A program made the position numbers and the translations under genes. Below, piece after piece: positions 19,501-27,105 of a stretch of DNA of 36,537 nt. The DNA lies in contig JADKDL010000023.1 of the NCBI GenBank assembly GCA_016714605.1, forward strand, positions 1-36,537, in the 5' to 3' direction. The stretch's first letter is position 1; the number at the start of each line of letters is the position of its first letter. The stretch comes from Bacteroidales bacterium (GTDB lineage: Bacteria > Bacteroidota > Bacteroidia > Bacteroidales > UBA1715). Below the pieces are notes generated by a model. It was not told where the DNA came from. It searched no databases and saw only the letters and a list, made by a program, of their open reading frames with translations.

Positions 19501-22500
19501 AGCGTAACTGGTAGACTATTGCAAAGTAGCGTTGAACCACCAACTGCAATAGGCTGAGCAATAATAGGCGATGCAAATGTTAAAGATTTACTGACTGTAG
19601 TTGTACATTCCCACAAATCTTTTACTTGCAACTGCACCGTTTTTTCTCCCTGTTCCGAATATCGTACCGCAGCATTTACTGTTTTAGCGGTGTAGTTTTC
19701 ATCAAGATTCCAAGAAAATAGAGCTTCCTGAGTTGCTATTTGACTACTTGAAGTAAATACGAATAAATTATCATCGCACGAAGGGTAAGAAATATCAAAA
19801 TCAACAACCGGAGGAGCCGTTACCAGAACGGTAATCGTTTCGCTACTCATACAAAGTTGCTTATCTTTACCCTCTGCTGTAATAGTAAGCTTTACATAAT
19901 ATACCCCGGGAGTTGCAAAAATATGTTTTATATCTCTTTTTGCAATATCATTATTAACAACAACCGTAGAACCATCGCCAAAATCCCAATTCCATTCTAC
20001 AATATTGTAGCCCGGTATATTTACCGAATAATCGATAAATTCTAATTCTGTTCCGGCACAAGCAGGAGTTTTAAGTCGGGTGAGTGCCAATGCAGGTATA
20101 GTTATATTTTTTGAGGCACTCTTACATCCTTTTTTTAGATTCACATAATAATCACCTAAACGAGAATACGAATGAGCATCGGGATTGGTAAGTGTAGACA
20201 TTTGACCATCGCCAAAATACCAATAAAAACCACTACTACCAGCCGATGTATTTGTTAATTGTATTGGATTACAACCATCTAAATTAAAGGAAACATCAGG
20301 ATCGGTACAAGGAATCACCGTGTCAACCCAACCATCTCCATCTCCATCTCCACCGGTAATAGTACCGCCATTGCAATTAAAAGAAGTTACAATAGTAGTA
20401 GGAGACGTAACCTCACAACCTAATAAATGTATTTTAACTTTATAGTGGTCGGTCTTTACGACATTTGCATCAAATTGAAAAGAAAGAAATTGCGAATTTG
20501 ATTGCGGAATTTCAACTCCATTTTTATACCAAACATAATCAAGATGAGCACCCTCTATTGTTTTTAAACTCACGGTCTTCGTTCCGGCACCTTGACAAAA
20601 CATGACATCACTATCCTTAAAAATATCGGCAGGTGGTAAAGGTACCTGTTTTATGAACTTAGCGGTTACTCCTTTGCAACCAAATTGATTGGCTACACTC
20701 ACTTTATAAATACCTTCCTTATTTACCTCGAAACTTTTTACATCAGAAATCTGATTTCCATCAGGTTCACGAGACCATATATAACTTGAATAATTTTCTG
20801 TTGTAGAAATTCGCTCACTTGCAAAGCCACAAATAGTTACATCGGTAATTTCGGGCTTTGGATTATCGTAAACTGTAACATCATAATTTGCACGTCTACT
20901 TCCAAATCGTTCATATTTAGCTGTTAAAGTATACGTTCCAGGAACTGCACCCCAAAGTACCGTAACCTGAGTTTCTGTCTGTTGAGTAATAATGCCTCCA
21001 CTTACCGCCCAAATAGGATTAGAAGTATAAGTATCTTTAGTAAAACTGTATGTAGCAGAGTTGTTTATACATGTATTTCCACTAATGTGCGAAATTGGAT
21101 CATTCAAGAAATCAACCTTTTTTACCGTCAATGTTCTCTGTTTAGCAACACAAGCTTCTCCGGCTGGAGCAGGAAGTAAACTCACAGAAAAAGGCTCTTG
21201 TCCGCCCCATGTAACATAAAGCTTATTGTCTATTAACTTATAATCAGCAGCTCCCTGTGTATAAACTGTATATGGGTCGCCGGTTGGTAATACGGTATAA
21301 ATATACTCGCCCAAACCTTCTGGGTCAACAAATAAAGGTCCGTTTATACTGGCATTAGATGCTGCTGTATTAGTATATAAGTTTCTGGTTGCACGATAAG
21401 TTTTTCCATCAAAAACTGTTTCTACAATCAATTGATGTGAACCATATTCATTAAAAGTAACTGAAGCAAAACTATCTGTTTCGGGCAATAATACCCCATC
21501 AAGATACCATGAATACACCAAATTATTGTCTTTATATTTATTTATAGAATATACCTCTGTTGACAAATAACAAGGTGATTCATTGCCTGATATAACAGGT
21601 ATATAATCTTTTTCAACAGGAAAAGTAAAAATTTCATAACAATTATTTTTTGCAACAGCATAAATTGTCAAATCCAAATCGTATTCCGTTTCTTGCCAGA
21701 CAATAACTGCTGAGTCTGCATTTGCATTTCTCACCGAACCGTAACTAGGAACCCACGAAATAACATTGTCCGGCTTATCAGTTTTTAAACGATACGTATA
21801 CTCTTCAAGTGGTTTTACACGAAAAACGCCATCAATCTGTTCTAATTTAGGTAATTCTATAACTTCAACAATACGAGCATTTTCAGAAACACAATAAGAT
21901 GTAAAATCTATAGCAACAGCTTTTACCTCAAACAATCCCCCTTGACTACCCCAATTCACTAGACCATCAGGCGAAACACTATTTTCAGTTCCTGCAACAG
22001 TCCAAATGAAGTTATTTGAATCATAATTTTTTATATTAAGCGAAAAATTATCGTCAGTTGTTCCAGCACAAGCAAAAAAAGTGTTTGGAAACTTAATAGG
22101 TTCTTTTAATTCAACTTGCAAACTTGTACTTTCTGATTTGGTATAATATTCGGTCTTTACCGTTAACTTAATCTCTCCAAAAGAACTTAAATTTGCCCAT
22201 TGTACATCAACAGTATAAAGCCCATAACCATTAGATGCACCTATTACCTTACCACCTGTTACACTCCACTCATAAAAAGAAGTAGAAGCTGCTCCGGTAT
22301 GCGAAATACGATAGGTAGAAACGGAATCAAAACAAGCAACGTTCGCTCCAACTATATAAAAGTTTTCGGGTAAAATAGGCACTATTTCCTGTACAAAAAG
22401 TTCGCATATAACATCATTACAATCTGCAACTTGAAGGGCTACAGAACCATCTCCATCAATTCCTGAGCCCCACTGTACGGAGATTGAAGACGAACCTTGT

Positions 22501-24626
22501 CCACTCACAATCTCACCACCGCTAACACTCCAATTATAAATTCCACAACCATCGGTAGCTTTATAAGAAACAATAGAATTTGGATGTACAGATGATATGG
22601 TTTCAATTTTAGGCTTCTGTTTCGTGTTTACAATAATATTTTTGGTGACTACTCCACTCAGACCACAAATATTTTCGGCAATTAGCTTCACCTCATATTC
22701 TCCCGATTGTGCATAAACATGTTCTCCGTTGGCAGTATACTGGGGTGTAGAACCATCACCAAATGTCCAGAAATACTTATTGGCATCGGTATTTGGTGTA
22801 GTATTAAAAAAATAAACGGGTTCACCTACGCATGGCGACAATATTGTGGGAAAAAAATCAGGTTCTGGTTTTCCAGTTAATTCAGGATTGTAGATTGATT
22901 CTATTGCACCCATATCTACAACTCCGGCAGTAATTCTAGCATTGCCTTGAAAATCTGTTGTCGAGGTTACAAATTCATTTTTACCTTTATTTATTAAAGG
23001 AGATTCGCATGATAAACTAAAATTATTGTTTGCCGCATCAACAAATAATGGATCAACATTCATATTACCTTCTCCTGGAACTACAAATTGAATATTAGAA
23101 AACTGAACAGCCTTATCGTTTTTTTCAGCAATTGTTCCTTCACTCATTTGATTATCCCATATTATTGAATTTGTAATATTATTGGGCGTATAGCCATTAT
23201 AACTATTGCAAAACCTACCCTTCATTTTATTACCATAGAATACCGAATTCTCAATTTTTTTAAAAGAAGCAGTATACATTCCCTGAGATCCTAAAAATTC
23301 ACTTGCTAAAAGAGATTCATTTTTAGCAAAAATTGAATTTAAAATGTAGGCATCAGGCACTAATAAAAAATTTTCTGCAATTGTTTTATTATTAATTATA
23401 GAAGTATTAAATATCTGATATTCAAATGAAGAAGGAGAAAACAAAATATAATTTGTTGAAAAATTATTCTCGATTTTGGAATTTAAAAAATATACATCTG
23501 TATAAGTTTCAAACAAATAATTTGAATCTACATTATTTAAAAATTCAGAATTCTCGAACATCAAACTATTTATATCTCTATAGGGAGTGCTAGCTGCGTA
23601 AATAATTGATTTAATAATCTTGTTATTACTAATACGTACTCCATTTAAGTGACACACACCATAAGATTGAATTACATACTCAAAAAAATCATTATATTCA
23701 AAATCACAGTTGACAATTTTAGATTTTCCGTTTACATAAAAAAACTCAGTAAGCACTTTGTTTGATTTGAATGTAGAATTAAAAACGTCAAAATCAGCAT
23801 CATCATTTGTATTATTAAAATTGATAAAACTTCCAATTACGGAATTGGTAAGTGAACAGTTTGAAACTGACGTTTTACAATATGAATAAATTAAAGGACC
23901 TGCATCAAAACTAACTGAATCAAAATGACAATTTTCAAATAATAATTTATCCTTCGCATCACAATTGCTAACAAATGCTGATTTATGTTTTGAAATTTTA
24001 CAATCAATAAACTTAGCTGTCTCTACTTCTGGAATATTAAATGATAAAGCACAGTCCTTAAAAACAGTATTTTTAACAAAAATATTTGAATAAAGACAAT
24101 CAATTGTACCATAAGAACCAATAAATTCAGAATTATCAATTATAACACTTCCAAAATTATACTTTGTAATTATTGTAGAAATATTATTTTTAAATGAACA
24201 ATTTATGATTTTCAAATTACCATCATGTAAACTAAAATTATTTCCAGCACATAAGAATGAAGAATTTGAAACAGTAACATCTTGATTACTGGAATATATA
24301 TTAGTTATCTCTCCAACATTGATTGTTGCAGAAATGTTATTTAAAATCGTTGAAATGTTTGACAATTCCTCAGTATAACTCACAAAACATTTAATATCCT
24401 CCAACTGAAATCCATCAATTTCTAATCGAATATCATCGGCAGCAATTTCAAAACAATTAAAAAACCTATCACCTTCTTCATATTCGTAAGCACTTAAAAT
24501 TGAAATATTGTCTTTGCTTCTATCTAAAATACTAATTTCGTTACCAACAAAACCTCCGTAAAAGGTAAGGTTATGTCTGATTTTATATGTTTCCTTGTAT
24601 GCGATATCATTAGGTAAGTTACTGGG
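16566..24626 (-). CDS. Main fragment of the giant surface protein: beta-helix, choice-of-anchor-Q, PKD/Ig array
   Basis: The frame is open from the C4 run at 24624-24627 to TAG 16566. The nominal TTG start at 24404 is internal, since upstream codons read NLTFYGGFVGNE, a classic continuation of Bacteroidota beta-helix proteins. In order: beta-helix rungs (to about 23080); VDPLFVDAANNNFSL and VDMGAIES, typical of choice-of-anchor-Q domains; a PKD with FWTFGDGS (about 22780); a long array of PKD/Ig-like units with C-x-W pairs; the linker GGDGDGDGWVD (about 20345); two PKDs with FYWYFGDG and WNWDFGDG (about 20220 and 19990); further Ig-like units; module 1 (CVVSTTEDYVVGSLREAIN, about 18090); and the start of module 2 (CTVTNTTDADPESFRDAL, about 16745). 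This makes it an extracellular, elongated surface protein. Confidence 0.85.
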   Translation of the reverse strand, partial: PSNLPNDIAYKETYKIRHNLTFYGGFVGNEISILDRSKDNISILSAYEYEEGDRFFNCFEIAADDIRLEIDGFQLEDIKCFVSYTEELSNISTILNNISATINVGEITNIYSSNQDVTVSNSSFLCAGNNFSLHDGNLKIINCSFKNNISTIITKYNFGSVIIDNSEFIGSYGTIDCLYSNIFVKNTVFKDCALSFNIPEVETAKFIDCKISKHKSAFVSNCDAKDKLLFENCHFDSVSFDAGPLIYSYCKTSVSNCSLTNSVIGSFINFNNTNDDADFDVFNSTFKSNKVLTEFFYVNGKSKIVNCDFEYNDFFEYVIQSYGVCHLNGVRISNNKIIKSIIYAASTPYRDINSLMFENSEFLNNVDSNYLFETYTDVYFLNSKIENNFSTNYILFSPSSFEYQIFNTSIINNKTIAENFLLVPDAYILNSIFAKNESLLASEFLGSQGMYTASFKKIENSVFYGNKMKGRFCNSYNGYTPNNITNSIIWDNQMSEGTIAEKNDKAVQFSNIQFVVPGEGNMNVDPLFVDAANNNFSLSCESPLINKGKNEFVTSTTDFQGNARITAGVVDMGAIESIYNPELTGKPEPDFFPTILSPCVGEPVYFFNTTPNTDANKYFWTFGDGSTPQYTANGEHVYAQSGEYEVKLIAENICGLSGVVTKNIIVNTKQKPKIETISSVHPNSIVSYKATDGCGIYNWSVSGGEIVSGQGSSSISVQWGSGIDGDGSVALQVADCNDVICELFVQEIVPILPENFYIVGANVACFDSVSTYRISHTGAASTSFYEWSVTGGKVIGASNGYGLYTVDVQWANLSSFGEIKLTVKTEYYTKSESTSLQVELKEPIKFPNTFFACAGTTDDNFSLNIKNYDSNNFIWTVAGTENSVSPDGLVNWGSQGGLFEVKAVAIDFTSYCVSENARIVEVIELPKLEQIDGVFRVKPLEEYTYRLKTDKPDNVISWVPSYGSVRNANADSAVIVWQETEYDLDLTIYAVAKNNCYEIFTFPVEKDYIPVISGNESPCYLSTEVYSINKYKDNNLVYSWYLDGVLLPETDSFASVTFNEYGSHQLIVETVFDGKTYRATRNLYTNTAASNASINGPLFVDPEGLGEYIYTVLPTGDPYTVYTQGAADYKLIDNKLYVTWGGQEPFSVSLLPAPAGEACVAKQRTLTVKKVDFLNDPISHISGNTCINNSATYSFTKDTYTSNPIWAVSGGIITQQTETQVTVLWGAVPGTYTLTAKYERFGSRRANYDVTVYDNPKPEITDVTICGFASERISTTENYSSYIWSREPDGNQISDVKSFEVNKEGIYKVSVANQFGCKGVTAKFIKQVPLPPADIFKDSDVMFCQGAGTKTVSLKTIEGAHLDYVWYKNGVEIPQSNSQFLSFQFDANVVKTDHYKVKIHLLGCEVTSPTTIVTSFNCNGGTITGGDGDGDGWVDTVIPCTDPDVSFNLDGCNPIQLTNTSAGSSGFYWYFGDGQMSTLTNPDAHSYSRLGDYYVNLKKGCKSASKNITIPALALTRLKTPACAGTELEFIDYSVNIPGYNIVEWNWDFGDGSTVVVNNDIAKRDIKHIFATPGVYYVKLTITAEGKDKQLCMSSETITVLVTAPPVVDFDISYPSCDDNLFVFTSSSQIATQEALFSWNLDENYTAKTVNAAVRYSEQGEKTVQLQVKDLWECTTTVSKSLTFASPIIAQPIAVGGSTLLCNSLPVTLTAPESTNGYLWTRNGEPISESEREISASIPGDYIVHIQIDGCTTKTDTVQLTLFNSGATLSGVQFACENQYLKFEVENIDASKYSINWLKDGEAFGTGGSSLIFENVALGDKGTYSAVVEKKDDGCSERLQDIVMNVGSKPAIPITRANLIQICKGDSVYFITNSIPEGLSIDWFQNGIKTGVTDTAPTFKDIQIATTFELQLTDISSGCTSLSAPVSIKIPLIEEFKLGDDKVACAGAEIKISNGINQSLLSDSQLKVSNDWYKDGSLFLSSGGNELIIDNFDTLYQGNYQVLVTLSQSYPNCKFYSDEINLTLLPSPRRPQIIGKDDFCEGETVYLSSSVKDNITWHNGLSEPDILVTTSGNYVVTALEPSTGCKLSTVKNVIINKNPDFSFLPKGYYEECFKDTVVFEGLQNFKTYQWFYDGEPYREENQDLWVAREGDYVLKATSKGGCSAGSGVLHLKPLNCYNTCVVSTTEDYVVGSLREAINCSNSSKGKDKIDFMLPVLEAPYKFLLNGPLPEITDAVIIDATTQPGNENGDLIAISGDWYNETVFSIAHGVNDVTIKGFVIDKFQQPISIRTGAAVISIEKNNFVNFNRSAIYLQSATSYIDVRNNIFSGNTGSVGLSLEEKSSVKVVENRFQTVGTACRALGSLRSLQFNNNIVAQSFNTAIEIQTYTDNFTALGNTFYHIGGSAINIAQSKNITISNNVFGFSDSDVVGNGVEINTAQNIVIYNNKFTHCRNGIISRKPATIQLNTFNSCREYGVWIDNNSTLLSNEFVNCAFGGVYVQNNGVNISSNLFMNDIAPVKGIDLHNAANFNKQCAAFSDYYRSQGTLIMSGTAMPGDKVEIFKNNGIPQHALSYIGTTYANNMGAWQIAIPEGTGFDPNTRNYYVNTATSFGNTSELSEPFQVGCFNCICTVTNTTDADPESFRDALSRAHQGECLRIEFNLQPLAEIQLESELPSITVPLTIACTLV

Positions 24627-24823
24627 GTATTATATCGTCCGGCAGCAATCCAAATTTGATCTCCTGATTCTGAAACTTCTATAGCTTCACCAATAGTAAG
24701 AAAAGGTGAGTTCCATGAACTGCCATCGCCATTCTGAACATTTTCTCCGTTTACATATATAACTCTTGCTGACAACTGCAAAAAAAGTAAACTTAAAATT
24801 ATTATTAAATATGAACGTTTCAT
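24524..24823 (-). CDS. N-terminal signal-peptide fragment of the giant surface protein
   Basis: The true start of the giant gene is ATG 24823, giving the signal peptide MKRSYLIIILSLLFLQLSA. It is followed directly by IYVNGENVQNGDGSSWNSPF and DQIWIAAGRYNTP, the standard opening of secreted Bacteroidota beta-helix proteins. The frame then loses sense at the C4 run 24624-24627 and ends at TAG 24524. With five Cs the text reads RYNTPSNLPNDIAYKETYKI and runs on into the next fragment. The start is 137 nt after the stop of the FN3 gene. Confidence 0.8.
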   Translation of the reverse strand: MKRSYLIIILSLLFLQLSARVIYVNGENVQNGDGSSWNSPFLTIGEAIEVSESGDQIWIAAGRYNTPVTYLMISHTRKHIKSDITLPFTEVLLVTKLVF

Positions 24824-24960
24824 CTGTTTGATATTTATTTATTTTATTAGATTGAACTTCTATGAAATATGGTCTCTTTTTGCGAGAGTTCATTTTCTTA
24901 TGAATGGTTCTTATCTAACTTATATAGGCGAATTTATTGACTATTTAAAAACTACATTTA

Positions 24961-27033
24961 CTAATATACAACGGTAACTTTCTCTCCCGACAGTGAGGTA
25001 TATCCTCCTTGCAACTCTGCTACTATCATGTATGTATAGGTTGTATTTGGCTTTATTCTTTTATCGAAAAACTCTCTCGTTGAACCCTCAGCAAACTGAT
25101 ATGTTTGTAGAGGTTCATTATTAGCCGAACGATAAATCTTAAATCCTGTAGCATGACTAGGATATTCCCAAACAAGCTTTATCATTCTATTTTCTCTACT
25201 TACAAATGCCTGTACTCCTTTTACCGAAGCTATTGTTTCTTTTTTATATTGTTTTGCTGTAATGGTTGTAGCATGTTCAGAATACAAACCAGACTCGTCT
25301 TCGGTAACTAATGTGTAATCGTAAGTAGTATTCGAACGCGTTAAGGTGTCTAAAAATTCTGTGATTTTTAATTGCTCTCCTTCTGTTGTAAATATTGTAT
25401 CATAAACTACATCTTCGGTTTTTTTCCTTAGTAGATGCATTTTCTTCAAATCATAAACCGAACTATTTGCCCAAAAAAGATGAATACCTTGCTTAGAAAC
25501 TTCAAATTTCTTAAGAAATCCATTAGATGGTGGTTTATTATCAGGAATTTTTACAATAAAAAAATCCGATGGCGCTGATGGATTTGCTCGGTTGTCTATC
25601 GCTGCAATTGTATAATAAATTTGATTGTAAGGTTCTTTTAATGAGATGGTATCAACATAAAAAGTATCTTTAATATGACCGGGAAGAATTCGTCTGGGTT
25701 CAAACGATTTATCATAGGTTTTAAAAAGTCGGTATCCTAGCACATCTTCTTCCGGTGGTTTGTTCCATTTTAAAGTAACAATTCCCAATGTATCACATAT
25801 TCCATAAACGAACTTAGGTACTGATGGTGGAATTGAATCATCTAACAAATGACTGTAGAGTAGCGAACAAATAGAATCTCCGGCTTGTCCGTAGGCGCAA
25901 ACGACGTAATAATTTGAATTCTGTTTTTTAGAAACATCAGTATACTTCAAATCTTTAGCAGGTAACATTTTGGGAGTTAGGGTTTTATAAACTCCGGCAC
26001 CTCTATTTGCCCTTTTAATTGTATAACCTTTAATATATGGTAAATCTTCAGGATAAACATTCCATTCTATCAAAATATCGGAATCATTGACTGTAAATGT
26101 TTTGGTAATTTTAGGACGACCCTGAAGTAAATACTTTGACTCTATTGCAACAACATCTGATGGAATACCTTCGGCTTCAAACGCATTAATACCAACTACT
26201 TTATAATAATACATTTTATTATATTCGGGAAATGAATCAATAAATGTTGTAGTTTCATTTTCACTTCTAGCATCTCCAAAAATACCGGTAAATGGTAGTT
26301 TATTGAGTTTTACAAAGTTTTTATTAGGATTTTCAGAGCGATAAATATTAAAATAAGGGAAGTTTTTATTGTTGTTTTTATACCAAGAAAGTGCAATAGC
26401 TCCCTTCTCCAAATCGGCACTAAGACCCATAATCTTTTCATTTGCAGTTTTTTGAAAAGGAAATACTATAATATTTGTAACAATTTTTGGATTAGCCACA
26501 AGTTCTATTCTATAAACATATTTTTCGGTTGGAATATATGATTTATCAAGCCAAAAATGACCTATTGCTTCGGCTACTGCATTACTTTGAATTGTAACAA
26601 ATGCTGACATTAGTGCAACAAAACCCTGTCCGCTACTTTGTTCTACAGCACTTAACGGACTAGTCTGAACCGGAGGATTTATTATATCTTGCGCTCCGGC
26701 AATAAACAAATATGCAGATTTAAGGCTTGTATCTGTCGTTATTTTTTCCTTTAGGGTTTCAAGTCCAATTTGTTTCAATGGCTCTGCGTTTAATTTCAAG
26801 AAATCCGATAATACCTCTCCTCCATCAGCAGTTTTTTTCACGTCGGCTCTGTAAATATTATACCCCTTTTCAAATCCTTTGGCAAATGTGCTGAAATTTA
26901 CAGGCAACCATTTCAACATCATACCTTTATCTTGCTGGTAGTAATGCACTAATACTAAACTATCTTTTTCTTGCGCAGAAGAAGCAAAAACAGATAAAAC
27001 AAACAATACAACTAGAAAAAAATTAAATTTCAT
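24961..27033 (-). CDS. Secreted protein of tandem FN3-like domains
   Basis: I place the start at ATG 27033 because it gives a clean signal peptide (MKFNFFLVVLFVLSVFASSA, then QEK); the longer frame from 27090 adds 19 residues with no export character. The mature protein is about 670 residues. After an N-terminal part (about 25-185) come about five FN3-like domains with the typical W strand and Y-x-Y strand: WYKNNNKNFPYFNIYRS, IEWNVYPEDLPYIKGYTI, LKWNKPPEEDVLGYRLFKT, LFWANSSVYDLKKMHLL and LVWEYPSHATGFKIYRS. It ends in the last FN3 with no T9SS sorting domain. The gene lies 72 nt downstream of the 1492-residue gene. The likely role is an extracytoplasmic structural partner of the other cluster proteins; binding partners are unknown. 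Confidence 0.8.
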   Translation of the reverse strand: MKFNFFLVVLFVLSVFASSAQEKDSLVLVHYYQQDKGMMLKWLPVNFSTFAKGFEKGYNIYRADVKKTADGGEVLSDFLKLNAEPLKQIGLETLKEKITTDTSLKSAYLFIAGAQDIINPPVQTSPLSAVEQSSGQGFVALMSAFVTIQSNAVAEAIGHFWLDKSYIPTEKYVYRIELVANPKIVTNIIVFPFQKTANEKIMGLSADLEKGAIALSWYKNNNKNFPYFNIYRSENPNKNFVKLNKLPFTGIFGDARSENETTTFIDSFPEYNKMYYYKVVGINAFEAEGIPSDVVAIESKYLLQGRPKITKTFTVNDSDILIEWNVYPEDLPYIKGYTIKRANRGAGVYKTLTPKMLPAKDLKYTDVSKKQNSNYYVVCAYGQAGDSICSLLYSHLLDDSIPPSVPKFVYGICDTLGIVTLKWNKPPEEDVLGYRLFKTYDKSFEPRRILPGHIKDTFYVDTISLKEPYNQIYYTIAAIDNRANPSAPSDFFIVKIPDNKPPSNGFLKKFEVSKQGIHLFWANSSVYDLKKMHLLRKKTEDVVYDTIFTTEGEQLKITEFLDTLTRSNTTYDYTLVTEDESGLYSEHATTITAKQYKKETIASVKGVQAFVSRENRMIKLVWEYPSHATGFKIYRSANNEPLQTYQFAEGSTREFFDKRIKPNTTYTYMIVAELQGGYTSLSGEKVTVVY

Positions 27034-27105
27034 GCGTCTATATTTTAATTGACTTATTTTTGTCACATTAAATGAGTAGCTGGCTATCAATCACCAAATA
27101 ACTAT

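Larger units (their letters stand above)
9107..24823 (-). pseudogene. Composite gene: giant T9SS-secreted beta-helix/PKD surface protein, several frame breaks
   Basis: Six neighbouring open segments form one reading unit of 15,717 nt, exactly 5,239 codons, once small changes are undone: missing C in the C4 run at 24624-24627, an extra base near 16570-16585, an extra A in the A5 run at 14300-14304, an in-frame TGA at 14041-14043, and a missing A in the A4 run at 13069-13072. The product would be about 5,238 residues: signal peptide; right-handed beta-helix; choice-of-anchor-Q-like end (about 590-645); PKD (about 658-730); PKD/Ig-like array (to about 1475); DGDGDG linker (about 1491); PKD pair and Ig array (to about 2240); six beta-helix plus Ig modules (about 2245-4966); and a type A T9SS sorting domain (about 5150-5238). 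The role is a cell-surface adhesin or similar, exported by the T9SS. It is comparable in size class to gliding adhesins such as SprB but not assigned to them. I judge the gene to be probably intact in life. Confidence 0.75.

Noticed and set aside
20333..20350. Phase-variation switch by the GGAGAT repeat
   Set aside because: Six-base units keep the frame, so they can change linker length but not switch expression off.
24870..24895. Possible hairpin in the gap before the giant gene
   Set aside because: The stem is only about 4 bp (TCTC/GAGA) and is not followed by a T tract on the minus strand.
27034..27090. Upstream start for the FN3 protein at 27090
   Set aside because: The Met at 27033 gives a standard signal peptide; the 19 extra residues would bury it.
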